Part shown: positions 1 to 8,877 of the stretch, piece after piece | How the letters are laid out: every line of letters begins with the position of its first letter | Position numbering within the stretch: the stretch's first letter is position 1 | Source: Tistrella mobilis | GTDB taxonomy: Bacteria; Pseudomonadota; Alphaproteobacteria; Tistrellales; Tistrellaceae | Direction of reading: 5' to 3' | Length of the DNA stretch: 64,000 nt | Assembly: GCF_039634785.1 (NCBI RefSeq) | Contig: NZ_JBBIAB010000001.1 | Location: 496,001 to 560,000, forward strand | Notes under the pieces: generated by a model | What the model saw: the letters and a program-made list of their open reading frames with translations, nothing else | What the model was told of the DNA's origin: nothing | Databases searched by the model: none | Made by a program: the position numbers and the translations under genes

Positions 1-80
1 GGCTCCGGCCGATCGACCTGCCCGAGGGCGTGGCACCCGGGCGCTATCACCTCTATCTCAGGGTCGAGGTGCCGGAATGA
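1..80 (+). CDS. C-terminal end of an unidentified protein (partial)
   Basis: Only the last 25 codons are in the window, read from base 3 and ending at TGA 78-80. The visible tail is hydrophilic and has alternating hydrophobic residues (GRYHLYLRVEV), as in a beta-strand-rich domain. The stop overlaps the regB start (ATGA), so the two genes are probably translationally coupled. There is too little sequence to name a family. Confidence 0.6.
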   Translation, partial: LRPIDLPEGVAPGRYHLYLRVEVPE

Positions 81-1426
81 GTGCGGCCGGCCCCACGCTT
101 CCGCCGGCCGGCAGCCTGCCGCCGGGCATGGGATCCCCCGATGGCGGGCGGGTGCGTGCCCATACCCTGGTCACCATCCGCTGGCTGGCGATCGCCGGGC
201 AGCTGGCGGCGATCATGCTGGTGTCGCAGGGGCTCCGCTTCCCGCTGCCTTTGCTGGAATGCGTGGCCGCGGTGGGGGCCTCGGCCCTGCTCAACCTTGC
301 CACCACCCTGGCGCGGCCGGCGAATGCCCGGCTGACCGACGGCCAGGCGGCGCTGTTCCTGGCCTTCGACGTCTGTCAGCTGGCGGTGCTGCTGCAGCTC
401 ACCGGCGGTCTGGCCAATCCCTTCTCGGTGCTGGTGCTGGCCCCGGCCACGATCAGTGCGACCATCCTGTCGGTGCGCTCTACCGTGGTGCTGGCCGGCA
501 TGTCGCTGATTGCGGTGACCATGCTGGCGGTCTGGCATCATCCGCTGCCCTGGGACGGCGAGGGCGGACCTCTCGCCCTGCCACCGCTTTATGTCGCCGG
601 GGTCTGGGCGGCGCTGGTCCTGAGCCTGCTGTTCCTGACCGTCTATGCCGCCCGGGTCGCGGCCGAGGCCCGGCGGATGTCGGATGCGCTTTCCGCCACC
701 CAGATCGCCCTGTCGCGGGAGCAGCAGCTTTCGGCGGTGGGGGCGCTTGCGGCGGCGGCGGCCCATGAACTCGGCACGCCGCTCGGCACCATCGCCATCG
801 TCGCCCGCGAACTGGAGCGCGATCTGGGCCCCGACGGTCCGCAGGCCGAGGATCTGGCGCTGCTGGTTTCGGAAAGCGCCCGCTGTCGCGAGATCCTGGC
901 CCGGCTGGCGCGGGCCCCCGAACAGGCGAGCCCCGCCTTCAAGCGCCTGGGCCTGCCGGAACTGCTGGAGAGTGCGGCAGCACCCTATCGGCGCAGTTCC
1001 GGCCCCGAGATCGTGGTCGAGATCGACCCCGGATCCGATCGTGCGCAGATGCCCGATGCGGCGCCCGTGCCCGAACTGCTCCACGGCCTGGGCAATCTGG
1101 TCGAGAACGCCTCTCAGTTCGCCGCCGGCCGGGTAACGCTTTGGCTGGGCTGGGATCCGCGCTATATCACGATCGAGGTGCGCGACGACGGCCCGGGCTT
1201 CCCGGCGGATCTGCTGCCCTGGATCGGCGAGCCCTACATGTCCACCCGCCGCGAGGCGGGGCGCATGGGGCTCGGCGTGTTCATCGCCAAGACCCTGCTG
1301 GCCCGCACCGGCGCCGATGTCCGTTTCGCCAACCGGCCCGAGGGCGGAGCCGTGGTCAGCCTGCGCTGGTCGCGTTCTGCCCTGGCGGGCGGCGGCAAGG
1401 GTGCCGCCAGACCGGTGTCGTTCTGA
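77..1426 (+). CDS. regB: Redox-sensing histidine kinase, RegB/PrrB/ActS family
   Basis: A 449-residue membrane sensor kinase that would phosphorylate the RegA-type regulator encoded just downstream. The N-terminal part (about residues 30-190) is a run of hydrophobic membrane segments holding GGLANPF at residues 110-116, the motif tied to ubiquinone sensing in RegB. The H-box is HELGTPLGTI with the phospho-accepting histidine at about residue 230. A cysteine lies exactly 40 residues later (RCREIL, about C270), the same spacing as H225 and the redox-active C265 of Rhodobacter capsulatus RegB. N and G boxes of the ATPase domain follow (LVENA, DDGPGF, MGLGVFI). The start overlaps the previous stop (ATGA). 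Family assignment is strong; the signals sensed and genes controlled are inferred from relatives. Confidence 0.93.
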   Translation: MSAAGPTLPPAGSLPPGMGSPDGGRVRAHTLVTIRWLAIAGQLAAIMLVSQGLRFPLPLLECVAAVGASALLNLATTLARPANARLTDGQAALFLAFDVCQLAVLLQLTGGLANPFSVLVLAPATISATILSVRSTVVLAGMSLIAVTMLAVWHHPLPWDGEGGPLALPPLYVAGVWAALVLSLLFLTVYAARVAAEARRMSDALSATQIALSREQQLSAVGALAAAAAHELGTPLGTIAIVARELERDLGPDGPQAEDLALLVSESARCREILARLARAPEQASPAFKRLGLPELLESAAAPYRRSSGPEIVVEIDPGSDRAQMPDAAPVPELLHGLGNLVENASQFAAGRVTLWLGWDPRYITIEVRDDGPGFPADLLPWIGEPYMSTRREAGRMGLGVFIAKTLLARTGADVRFANRPEGGAVVSLRWSRSALAGGGKGAARPVSF

Positions 1427-1477
1427 ATGCAGCCTGCCGCTGCTGCGGGTCCGTATCGCAAGAGGAAATGCCGTCCC

Positions 1478-2068
1478 ATGTCCACGCCGCCACATGTCGA
1501 TGCGGAAGATGCCGATCTGATCGACCTCGCCGCCGCAGCCCCCGAAGACCGCGTGCTGATGATCCTGGATGACGATGCGCCGTTCCGGCAGCGCCTGGCC
1601 CGGGCGATGGAGCGCCGCGGTTTCGACGTCCATGCCGCCGGCTCGGTCGCCGAGGCGCGCGACCTGCTCACCAGCCTGCGGCCCGCCTTTGCCGTGCTCG
1701 ACATGCGCCTGGACGATGGCAGCGGCCTGGATCTGGTGCCGGCCCTGCGGGACCGGCGCGAGGACGCCCGGATCGTGATGCTGACCGGCTATGGCAACAT
1801 CGCGACCGCGGTGGCGGCGGTGAAGGCCGGTGCGCTCGACTATCTGGCCAAACCCGCCGATCCGGACGATCTGGAGCGGGCGCTGCTGTCGCGGTCGGGG
1901 GTTCTGCCGCCGCCGCCCGAGCATCCGATGTCGGCCGATCGCGTGCGGTGGGAGCATATCCAGCGGGTGTTCGAGCAGTGCGACCGCAACGTCTCCGAGA
2001 CCGCCCGGCGGCTGAACATGCATCGCCGGACCCTGCAGCGCATCCTGGCCAAGCGCTCGCCGCAATAG
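1478..2068 (+). CDS. regA: Response regulator, RegA/PrrA/ActR family
   Basis: Partner of RegB, predicted to bind DNA and control respiratory, carbon and redox genes. The receiver domain has the acidic pocket ILDDD near residue 30, the phosphorylation site in VLDMRLDDGSG (about D75) and the lysine in YLAKPAD. The last 40 residues are the Fis-type helix-turn-helix that is nearly invariant in this family (DRNVSETARRLNMHRRTLQR). I chose ATG 1478, giving 196 residues, because AAGAGGA lies at a suitable distance upstream. An in-frame ATG at 1427 abuts the regB stop but would add an unconserved tail. A proline run (LPPPPEHP) links the two domains, as in relatives. Confidence 0.92.
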   Translation: MSTPPHVDAEDADLIDLAAAAPEDRVLMILDDDAPFRQRLARAMERRGFDVHAAGSVAEARDLLTSLRPAFAVLDMRLDDGSGLDLVPALRDRREDARIVMLTGYGNIATAVAAVKAGALDYLAKPADPDDLERALLSRSGVLPPPPEHPMSADRVRWEHIQRVFEQCDRNVSETARRLNMHRRTLQRILAKRSPQ

Positions 2069-2206
2069 GCCCTTTGACCGCCGGACCCTGGCGGCGCCGG
2101 ATTGTGATGCGGGCTGGCCGCCCGGATCGGTAAGCGATAGTCTTTGGGGCATGGATCAATTCCGGCGCGAATCTGTCGCCGGCCTGCCCCGAAGGCCGCC
2201 ATCGCC

Positions 2207-2731
2207 ATGACCACGTCCGAGACCCTGCCGCCCTATACGGCCGATGACCTGCTGATCGATACCGTGCCGCCGCCGACCGATCCGGCAGCCATCGGCCCCG
2301 GTGCCGGTCGCTTCCGGCTCTGGATCCCCGAGCGTATCCGCTTCGGCGAGACCGATATGCTGGGGCATGTGAACAACGCGGTCTATGCCCGCTGGCTGGA
2401 GCTGGGGCGCACCCGGCTGTTCGATCTTTGCGGTCTCGCCACCCGCTATGATCAGGATGCCCCGACGGTGATGGTCCAGGCCGAGCTTCGGATCGGCTAC
2501 AAGGCCGAGCTGCGCTATCCGGGGCTGGTGATGATCGCGACCGGGGTTCAGCGCATCGGCCGCAGCTCGATCGCCATTCCGCAGGCGCTTTATGCCGGCG
2601 GCGTGCTGATCGCCGACAGCGACAGCATCTGTGTCGCCATCGATCGCGACAGCCGGCGCCCCGCAGAAGTGCCGGCGGATCTGCGCCGGGCGCTGGAGCG
2701 CTATGCGACCCGCGAGCCTGCGGCGGGATGA
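2207..2731 (+). CDS. Acyl-CoA thioesterase, hotdog fold (4-hydroxybenzoyl-CoA thioesterase type)
   Basis: A 174-residue cytoplasmic protein. After about 35 variable residues comes the hotdog core: an RFGETDMLGHVNNAVYARWLE motif, with the catalytic aspartate in ETD and HVNN typical of the 4HBT/YbgC group, then a second strand region (VQAELRIGYKAEL). It should hydrolyse an acyl-CoA thioester; the acyl group cannot be told from sequence. ATG 2207 is preferred over an upstream in-frame ATG at 2144 because the extra 21 residues look like untranslated sequence. It lies 138 bases after regA on the same strand, and converges on the response regulator gene, with a hairpin between them. Confidence 0.82.
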   Translation: MTTSETLPPYTADDLLIDTVPPPTDPAAIGPGAGRFRLWIPERIRFGETDMLGHVNNAVYARWLELGRTRLFDLCGLATRYDQDAPTVMVQAELRIGYKAELRYPGLVMIATGVQRIGRSSIAIPQALYAGGVLIADSDSICVAIDRDSRRPAEVPADLRRALERYATREPAAG

Positions 2732-2739
2732 CGGGTGAC

Positions 2740-2759
2740 GGCCGGCCTCAGCGCCGGCC
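2740..2759. terminator. Hairpin between convergent genes
   Basis: Inverted repeat with 7-bp arms GGCCGGC / GCCGGCC and a 6-base loop, in the 16-base gap between the thioesterase and response regulator stops and covering the latter's stop. The T tract is weak, so the terminator role is inferred from position. Confidence 0.45.
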
Positions 2760-3662
2760 TTCCGCCTCGCGCCGCCCTTCTGCTTCGCGACGGCTTTCCT
2801 CGAATTCGCGCAGGGCCAGCGGCTCGAACGGTCCGGTGCCGTTCTCGGCCTCGCCGGCTTCGCGGCGGCCGGCGGTGCGACCGGATTTGAAGGTGCGCTC
2901 GTTGACATATTCGACCAGCGCCGAAATCAGCTTGTCGCCCTGGGCCTTGTCGACGATGCCGGTATCGCGCAGTGCCGCGCGGAGATATTCGTCGAAGCGC
3001 CGTTTCACCTCGGGCATGCGCTGAGCCCAGAACTCGACCGAGCCGGTGAGATAGCCCAGCATGAAGACCTGATCGGCATGGCTGTTGCCGAAATCCGGGC
3101 TGGCGAGTGCGCGGGCGAGGGCGACGATCCGGCTCACCTTCAGCAGAACGTCGTCGTTCTGAATGGTTGGCGCCGAGCCCTCGGCCAGCTTCAGCTGCCG
3201 GGTGGCGAGCTCGGCCTGCGGCTTCGCCAGCGCGTCGCGCGCACTGGTCAGCACCTCGCGGCGACGCTCGCGGGCATGGGGCGTTTTCGGGCGGGTCCAG
3301 AACTCCACCCGTTCCACCAGCTTGGCGAGACTTTCCGACTTGATGATGTAGTCGTCGCCGCCCGCTTCCAGGCAGGCCCGCACGGTTTCGCGCGTGTCGA
3401 GCGAGGACAGGAAGATGATCGGCACGGCCGAGCCCAGGATCCGGCGGATCCGCCCGCAGGCCTCGATGCCGTCCATGCCCGGCATCATGATGTCGAGCAC
3501 GACCAGTTTGGGCGTGTTCGAGGTGCACAGCTGGATGGCCTGCTCGCCGTTATTGGCGGTAAAAACCGAAAAGCCATGCGCCTCCAGCACGTCTCGGTAG
3601 AGCTTGCGGAGACTGTCCTGATCCTCGGCGAGGACGATGAGACCACGGCTGGTGACGGTCAT
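2748..3662 (-). CDS. Response regulator with an uncharacterised C-terminal region
   Basis: A 304-residue protein. Residues 1-125 form a receiver domain: acidic residues in LAEDQD, phospho-acceptor in VVLDIMMPGMDG, switch residues in FLSS, and a lysine in YIIKSE. No known output domain follows. Residues 130-260 are predominantly helical and charged, and the tail has a duplicated RREAEG motif. It may signal through protein contact rather than DNA. The start ATG (3662-3660) begins directly before the receiver core; the frame is open for another 98 codons upstream but that part lacks a conserved domain. It is divergent from argD across 293 bases, and no kinase gene is adjacent. Confidence 0.75.
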   Translation of the reverse strand: MTVTSRGLIVLAEDQDSLRKLYRDVLEAHGFSVFTANNGEQAIQLCTSNTPKLVVLDIMMPGMDGIEACGRIRRILGSAVPIIFLSSLDTRETVRACLEAGGDDYIIKSESLAKLVERVEFWTRPKTPHARERRREVLTSARDALAKPQAELATRQLKLAEGSAPTIQNDDVLLKVSRIVALARALASPDFGNSHADQVFMLGYLTGSVEFWAQRMPEVKRRFDEYLRAALRDTGIVDKAQGDKLISALVEYVNERTFKSGRTAGRREAGEAENGTGPFEPLALREFEESRREAEGRREAEGRR

Positions 3663-3955
3663 GTTCTGCCTGTACGCGGGCCGACCCGTTGCCGGGTGGT
3701 CATCTGACGTCCGGAGCGGACGCGGGCCATTGAATTCCGACGGGGGCGGTGCCGCCGTCACGGGAATCCATACCCGTCGGATACGCCTCCGAAGGTACAC
3801 CGGGCCGCAGGCGCACACCAAGGAAATCCGCCGCTTGCCGCCTGTGCTGCGCGATTGACAGCACAGGTTCCACACCGGATACTCGCCCCTTTCCAGCGTG
3901 TCCGTCGCCGTTATGACGGGTGCGGACACCCAACCGCCACGAGGAGCGAGGGACA

Positions 3956-5155
3956 ATGATCCCGGCCGTGATGCCGACCTATGCGCGGACCGATCTGACG
4001 TTCGACAAGGGCGAAGGCGCGTATCTGTATACGGCGGACGGGCGACGATTCCTCGATTTCGCCAGCGGCATCGCCGTGAATGCCCTCGGGCATTCCCACC
4101 CCCATCTGGTCTCTGCGCTGACGGAGCAGGTGGGGAAGCTCTGGCACGTGTCGAACCTGTATCAGAGCCCGGGCCAGGAAAAGGCGGCGGAACGGCTGGT
4201 GGCCGCCACCTTCGCCGATACCGTGTTCTTCTCCAATTCGGGCGCCGAGGCGATCGAATGCGGCATCAAGATGGTGCGGCGCTATTTCGATCTGTCGGAC
4301 CAGCCCGGCCGCTATCGCATCATCACCGTCCAGGGCGCCTTTCACGGCCGCACGCTGGCGACGCTCGCCGCCGCCGGTAACAAGAAGTACCTGGACGGCT
4401 ATGATCCGGTGGTCGACGGGTTCGATCACGTACCCTTCGGCGACCTTGCGGCCGCCGAGGCGGCGGTGACTGAGGAAACCGCGGCGATCCTGATCGAGCC
4501 GGTTCAGGGCGAAGGCGGCATGCGACCGGCGGCGCTCGACTATCTGCGCGGCCTGCGCAAGCTCTGCGATCAGCATGGCCTGCTTCTGTTCCTGGACGAG
4601 GTTCAGTGCGGCTTCGGCCGGACCGGCCGGCTGTTCGCCCATGAATGGGCGGGCATCACCCCGGACATCATGGCGGTCGCCAAGGGCATCGGCTCGGGCT
4701 TCCCCATGGGCGCCTGCCTTGCGACCGAAAAGGTGGCGGCGGTGATGGGGCCGGGTACCCATGGCTCCACCTTCGGCGGCAATGCGCTCGCCATGGCGGC
4801 GTGCAATGCGGTGCTGGACGTGATGCTCGAAGACGGTTTTCTCGACCGGGTCCGCCAGGCGTCCGAACGGCTGTGGGGGGAGCTGTCGCAGCTGATCCCC
4901 AACTATCCGGGCGTGCTGGAAGAGATCCGCGGCGCCGGGCTGATGCTGGGATTGAAATGCGTGGTGGCCAACGGGCGCATGGTCGATGCCTTCCGGGCAA
5001 ACGGCCTGTTGACCGTTCCTGCGGGCGACAATGTGGTGCGTCTGCTGCCGCCGCTGATCATCGGTGATGCCGAGATCGACCAAGCCATCGACGCGATCCG
5101 TCGGGCCTGCGACAGCGTCGCATCCGAGATCGCCACAGAGGAGGCCGCCGGATGA
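3956..5155 (+). CDS. argD: Acetylornithine aminotransferase
   Basis: A PLP-dependent class III aminotransferase (399 residues) converting N-acetylglutamate semialdehyde to N-acetylornithine in arginine synthesis. It may also act on succinyldiaminopimelate in lysine synthesis, as family members do. Seen in the sequence: [10 protein letters not shown] (phosphate binding), HGRTLATL, the cofactor aspartate in [13 protein letters not shown], the Schiff-base lysine in AVAKGIGSG (about K243) and HGSTFGGN. The ATG at 3956 is preceded by GAGGAGCGAGGGA, a strong ribosome site. The stop overlaps the argF start (ATGA), placing it first in an argD-argF-hslO operon. Confidence 0.95.
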   Translation: MIPAVMPTYARTDLTFDKGEGAYLYTADGRRFLDFASGIAVNALGHSHPHLVSALTEQVGKLWHVSNLYQSPGQEKAAERLVAATFADTVFFSNSGAEAIECGIKMVRRYFDLSDQPGRYRIITVQGAFHGRTLATLAAAGNKKYLDGYDPVVDGFDHVPFGDLAAAEAAVTEETAAILIEPVQGEGGMRPAALDYLRGLRKLCDQHGLLLFLDEVQCGFGRTGRLFAHEWAGITPDIMAVAKGIGSGFPMGACLATEKVAAVMGPGTHGSTFGGNALAMAACNAVLDVMLEDGFLDRVRQASERLWGELSQLIPNYPGVLEEIRGAGLMLGLKCVVANGRMVDAFRANGLLTVPAGDNVVRLLPPLIIGDAEIDQAIDAIRRACDSVASEIATEEAAG

Positions 5156-6126
5156 CGGCCCTGGACCTGACCATCGACGCGCCGCTCACTGCGGCGCGGA
5201 CGCCCCGCCATTTCCTGGATCTGGACGCGCTGCCGACGGCTGAGCTGCGGCGCATTCTGGATTTCGCCCATGCGCTGAAGGCCCGTCGTGCGGCAGGTGA
5301 GCGCCCGCCGCTGCTTGGCGGCCGGACGCTGGCGATGATCTTCGAGAAGCCGTCGACCCGGACCCGCGTGTCGTTCGAGGTGGGCATGAACGAGCTGGGC
5401 GGCTCGGCACTGATCCTGAACCCGCAGGACAGCCAGCTGGGCCGCGGCGAAACCATCGCCGACACGGCCCGCGTCCTGTCGCGCTATGTCGACGCGATCA
5501 TGATCCGCTGCCACGCGCACGAGACCCTGACCGAACTGGCGGCCCATGCCAGCGTGCCGGTGATCAACGGCCTGACCCGCCGCTCGCATCCCTGCCAGCT
5601 GATGGCCGACCTCATGACCCTGGAAGAGCAGTGGGGGCCGGGCAATCTGGCTGGCCGTCGCATCGCCTGGGTCGGTGACGGCAACAATATGTGCGTGACC
5701 TTCGTACAGGCGGCCGTGCATTTCGGTTTCGACCTGGCGATCGCCTGTCCTGCGGCCTATCAGCCGGATCCCGACGCGGTGGCGGCGGCCCTGGCGGCCG
5801 GCGCCCGTGTGACGGTGGGCGAGGATGTCGGTGCCGCCGTGGCCGGCGCCGATTGCGTGGTGACCGACACCTGGGTGTCGATGGACAGCAAGGACGCCGA
5901 AGCCCGCCAGCGCGATTTCCCGGCCTATCAGGTGAATGATGCGGTGATGGCGAAGGCGGCACCCGGGGCGGTGTTCATGCATTGCCTGCCGGCCCATCGC
6001 GGCGAGGAAGTCACCGACGCGGTCATGGACGGTCCGGCCTCCGTCGTGTTCGACGAGGCGGAGAACCGGCTTCATGCCCAGAAGGCGGTGCTCGCCTGGT
6101 GCCTGGGTGTCATGGAGACCAAGTGA
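5152..6126 (+). CDS. argF: Ornithine carbamoyltransferase
   Basis: A 324-residue cytoplasmic enzyme that makes citrulline from ornithine and carbamoyl phosphate. The carbamoyl-phosphate loop STRTR lies at about residues 68-72, a second phosphate and substrate site is in RCHAHETL, the ornithine loop is VTDTWVSM, and the catalytic HCLPAHRG carries cysteine at about residue 278. Length and motif order are normal for the family. It overlaps argD by four bases and shares its stop with the hslO start, so the three genes are almost certainly co-transcribed. Confidence 0.96.
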   Translation: MTALDLTIDAPLTAARTPRHFLDLDALPTAELRRILDFAHALKARRAAGERPPLLGGRTLAMIFEKPSTRTRVSFEVGMNELGGSALILNPQDSQLGRGETIADTARVLSRYVDAIMIRCHAHETLTELAAHASVPVINGLTRRSHPCQLMADLMTLEEQWGPGNLAGRRIAWVGDGNNMCVTFVQAAVHFGFDLAIACPAAYQPDPDAVAAALAAGARVTVGEDVGAAVAGADCVVTDTWVSMDSKDAEARQRDFPAYQVNDAVMAKAAPGAVFMHCLPAHRGEEVTDAVMDGPASVVFDEAENRLHAQKAVLAWCLGVMETK

Positions 6127-7109
6127 TGACGACGACGCCGACCCACGGCGCCGGAACCCCTGCCGAGCGGTCGACCCTGGTCGACCGCTCGTTGCCGTTC
6201 CGGCTCCCCTGGGCCGAGGCTCGCGGCCGTGTTGCGCGGCTGGGCCCGGCGCTGGACGAGATCCTGGGGCGCCATGCCTATCCGGCGGCGGTCTCTGCCG
6301 TGCTGGCCGAGACGGTGACGCTGGCCGCCATGGTCGCCCATTCGCTGAAGACCGACGGTGTGTTTACGGTGCAGATCCGCGGTGACGGCCCGGTCTCGCT
6401 GATGGTCGCCGATGCGACCGCGTCGGGCGCATTGCGGGGCTATGCCCAGTTCGATGCCGATGCCGTGGCGGCGCTGGACACGGCCGTTGCCGGCGTGCGC
6501 CATCAGGGCGCGCCCTCGATGCCGCGCCTGTTCGGCCGGGCCTATCTGGCGCTGACGCTGGACCCGGGTCAGGGCATGGAGCGCTATCAGGGCATCGTCG
6601 AACTCGATGGCGAGCGTCTGGCCGATGCGGTTCATGCCTATTTCCGGATGTCGGAGCAGATCGAAAGCGCCGTGCGGTTTGCGGTGACGCCGCCCGAGGG
6701 CGACCGGGGCTGGCGGGCCGGCGGGCTGCTGCTTCAGCGCATGCCGGCCGAGGGCGGTACGGCGACCGCGGCCGAGGATGCCGAGGACGGCTGGCACCGT
6801 GCGGTGGTGCTGGCCTCCAGCGTCCGCGACCAGGAGCTGACCGACCCGGATCTGCCGCTCGAGACCCTGCTGCTTCGCCTCTATCACGAGGATGGCGCCA
6901 TCGCCTATGAGGCGCTGCCGCTCGGTTTCGCCTGCCGCTGCTCGCCCGAGCGTGTCGAGGGGCTGATCCGCAGCCTGCCCGGCGACGATCTGGCCGAGCT
7001 GACCGTCGACGGCCAAGTCGACGTGGTTTGCGAGTTCTGCGGCACATCCTATGTCTATGACGATGCAGACATCGCCCGGCTGCGGGCGAATGATGACCAC
7101 CGGCACTGA
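6126..7109 (+). CDS. hslO: Redox-regulated holdase chaperone Hsp33
   Basis: A 327-residue Hsp33-type chaperone that binds unfolding proteins during oxidative stress. The zinc-binding redox switch is intact at the C terminus: CxC at about residues 270/272 (FACRCSPERV) and CxxC at about 302/305 (CEFCGTSY). The N-terminal domain carries the usual MVAHSLKTDGVFTVQ region. ATG at 6126 overlaps the argF TGA. This placement after argF is common in alphaproteobacteria and need not reflect a role in arginine synthesis. Confidence 0.94.
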   Translation: MTTTPTHGAGTPAERSTLVDRSLPFRLPWAEARGRVARLGPALDEILGRHAYPAAVSAVLAETVTLAAMVAHSLKTDGVFTVQIRGDGPVSLMVADATASGALRGYAQFDADAVAALDTAVAGVRHQGAPSMPRLFGRAYLALTLDPGQGMERYQGIVELDGERLADAVHAYFRMSEQIESAVRFAVTPPEGDRGWRAGGLLLQRMPAEGGTATAAEDAEDGWHRAVVLASSVRDQELTDPDLPLETLLLRLYHEDGAIAYEALPLGFACRCSPERVEGLIRSLPGDDLAELTVDGQVDVVCEFCGTSYVYDDADIARLRANDDHRH

Positions 7110-7164
7110 CGGGCCGCCGGATCACGTCGAGGACGCCGGCCATATCGAGGGAGACTGACCGACG

Positions 7165-7821
7165 ATGACCACCTCCCCGTTCCATCCGACGCGCCCCCGT
7201 GCGATGCACCCCTATACGGGCATCGGACCCACCCGTCGCCGGGTGCTGGGCCTGGCCGCAGGTCTTGCCGCTGCAGGCCTTCTGGCCGGCTGCGCCTCGG
7301 AGCCGCTGCCCGAGGGGCCGAAGCCGATCCGGTTCGACGACAAGCCGAAATTCCGGCTGAACGTGGCCCGGGTGCAGCTGCTGGACAATTACCAGCCGCC
7401 ACGCAAGGCCCCCAATGTCGAGCATCTTTTCCCGACCTCACCGGCCCGGGCCGCCGGCGACTGGGCGCGGGACCGGCTGGAGGCGGCGGGTGTGTCGGGG
7501 ACGGCACGTCTCGTTATCCGTGACGCGAGTGTGATTGAGAAGCCGCTCCCCCAGACCGGCGGCATTCGCGGCACGTTCACCCAGGAACCGACCGACGAAT
7601 ATGCCGCGACGCTGATCGCGACGCTCGAGATCCTGTCGGAGACCGGCGAGCGGCAGGCCTATGTCGATGTCGAATCGCGCCTGGTGCGCGCCATCGATGC
7701 CAGTGGCTCTCCGCTTGCCCGTGAGGTCGCCTTCGATCGCATGACCCGCGACCTGCTCGCGGGCTTCGATCAAAGGTTGAGTGAAAATCTGAATACAACC
7801 CTCAAGGACTATGTTCTCTGA
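7165..7821 (+). CDS. Putative lipoprotein of unknown function
   Basis: A 218-residue protein with an arginine-rich N-terminus (TRRRVLG), a short hydrophobic segment and a lipobox ending LLAGC near residue 46, so export and lipid attachment are predicted. The mature part has no domain I recognise; it contains mixed alpha/beta-looking sequence and ends with a helix. An alternative start at 7204 would leave a more typical signal-peptide length. GAGGGAGA lies upstream of 7165. It begins 55 bases after hslO on the same strand and may be the last gene of that operon. Confidence 0.7.
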   Translation: MTTSPFHPTRPRAMHPYTGIGPTRRRVLGLAAGLAAAGLLAGCASEPLPEGPKPIRFDDKPKFRLNVARVQLLDNYQPPRKAPNVEHLFPTSPARAAGDWARDRLEAAGVSGTARLVIRDASVIEKPLPQTGGIRGTFTQEPTDEYAATLIATLEILSETGERQAYVDVESRLVRAIDASGSPLAREVAFDRMTRDLLAGFDQRLSENLNTTLKDYVL

Positions 7822-7880
7822 TGGCTCGCGTCTGATCGCCGCAGACCTCCTCTTTCGGCTTAAGCAAAACCCATGGTGGT

Positions 7881-7909
7881 TTGACAGGGGTCATCATATC
7901 GCCTAGGTT
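7881..7909 (+). promoter_or_regulatory. Candidate sigma-70 promoter for the IclR gene
   Basis: TTGACA at 7881-7886, 17 bases, then TAGGTT at 7904-7909. The -35 is perfect and the -10 keeps the three most conserved bases. It would give a leader of about 50 bases before the ATG at 7965 and argues against any start upstream of that. Confidence 0.55.
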
Positions 7910-7964
7910 CTTCCGACCGTCGGCCGCGATTGCGCGGGCTGCGGTCGGAATGGAGGACCGGGGC

Positions 7965-8870
7965 ATGAGCCGGATGTCGGGTGTCGAGGAGCTGCCGCGG
8001 GTTGCCCGCGGCGAGGGTGGCCATCGGGGGGACGCGGCGCCGGCGGTGCGACGTTCGACCGATGCTGGCAATGTGCAGAGTGTGGCGCGTGCCGCGGCAA
8101 TCCTCCGCGTTCTCGCCGGCCATGTGGGCGAAGGGGCGCGGCTGTCCGAGATTGCAGCCGCAACCGGGCTGCACAAAGCGACGGCCCACCGGCTGCTCGC
8201 GGCCCTGAAGGAGCAGGGTCTGGTCGACAAGGCCGCCGATACCCACCGCTACCATCTGGGGCTCGAGCTGTTTCTGCTCGGCTCGTCGGCATCGAACCGT
8301 TTCAGCATTCGTGACATTGCCCGTCCCTCGCTGCAGCGTCTGGCGGAGCAGACCGGCGATACGGTCTATCTGTTCGTGCGCAGCGGCATGGATGCGCTGT
8401 GCGTCGACCGCGTGGAAGGGGCCTTTCCCATCCGCACCCTCAGCCTTGATGTCGGCGGTCGGCGGCCCCTGGGCGTTTCGGCGGGGTCACTTGCCCTGCT
8501 TGCAGCGCTGGGCGATGAGGAGGTCGGCCAGGTGATTGCGGCCAATGCCGAGCGCTTCGCCCGCTTCGACTGTGCCCCTGAGGAGGTCGGCCGGATGGTC
8601 GAGGCCACGCGGCGGGCCGGCCATGCCGTCAGCGATGGCATGATCGTGCCCGGCATGTGCGCCGTGGCGGTACCGATCAATGATCGCACGGGGATGCCGG
8701 TGGCAGCGATCAGCATCGGTGCGATCAGTCAGCGCATGGACGCGACGCGTCGTGCCCGCATCGTGGGCCTGATGGCCGCCGAGGCTCGGCGGATCGAGCA
8801 GGGCCTGCAGCCGGCCGCCACCCCCGGCCGGCGCCGGCGCAGTGCGCGCAGCGCCGGCGCATCGGCCTGA
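7965..8870 (+). CDS. IclR-family transcriptional regulator
   Basis: A 301-residue regulator. A winged helix-turn-helix at about residues 35-95 (RAAAILRVLAGH, LSEIAAATGLHKATAHRLL) is followed by an IclR effector domain with the typical HLGLELF and VRSGMDALCVDRVEG stretches. ATG 7965 is chosen because GGAGGA sits seven bases upstream and a promoter fits it. The gene converges on the enolase-superfamily gene with a 7-base gap, so that neighbour is a likely target, probably through the palindrome at 10045. The effector is unknown. The tail is arginine-rich (GRRRRSARS). Confidence 0.85.
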   Translation: MSRMSGVEELPRVARGEGGHRGDAAPAVRRSTDAGNVQSVARAAAILRVLAGHVGEGARLSEIAAATGLHKATAHRLLAALKEQGLVDKAADTHRYHLGLELFLLGSSASNRFSIRDIARPSLQRLAEQTGDTVYLFVRSGMDALCVDRVEGAFPIRTLSLDVGGRRPLGVSAGSLALLAALGDEEVGQVIAANAERFARFDCAPEEVGRMVEATRRAGHAVSDGMIVPGMCAVAVPINDRTGMPVAAISIGAISQRMDATRRARIVGLMAAEARRIEQGLQPAATPGRRRRSARSAGASA

Positions 8871-8877
8871 TCGGCCC

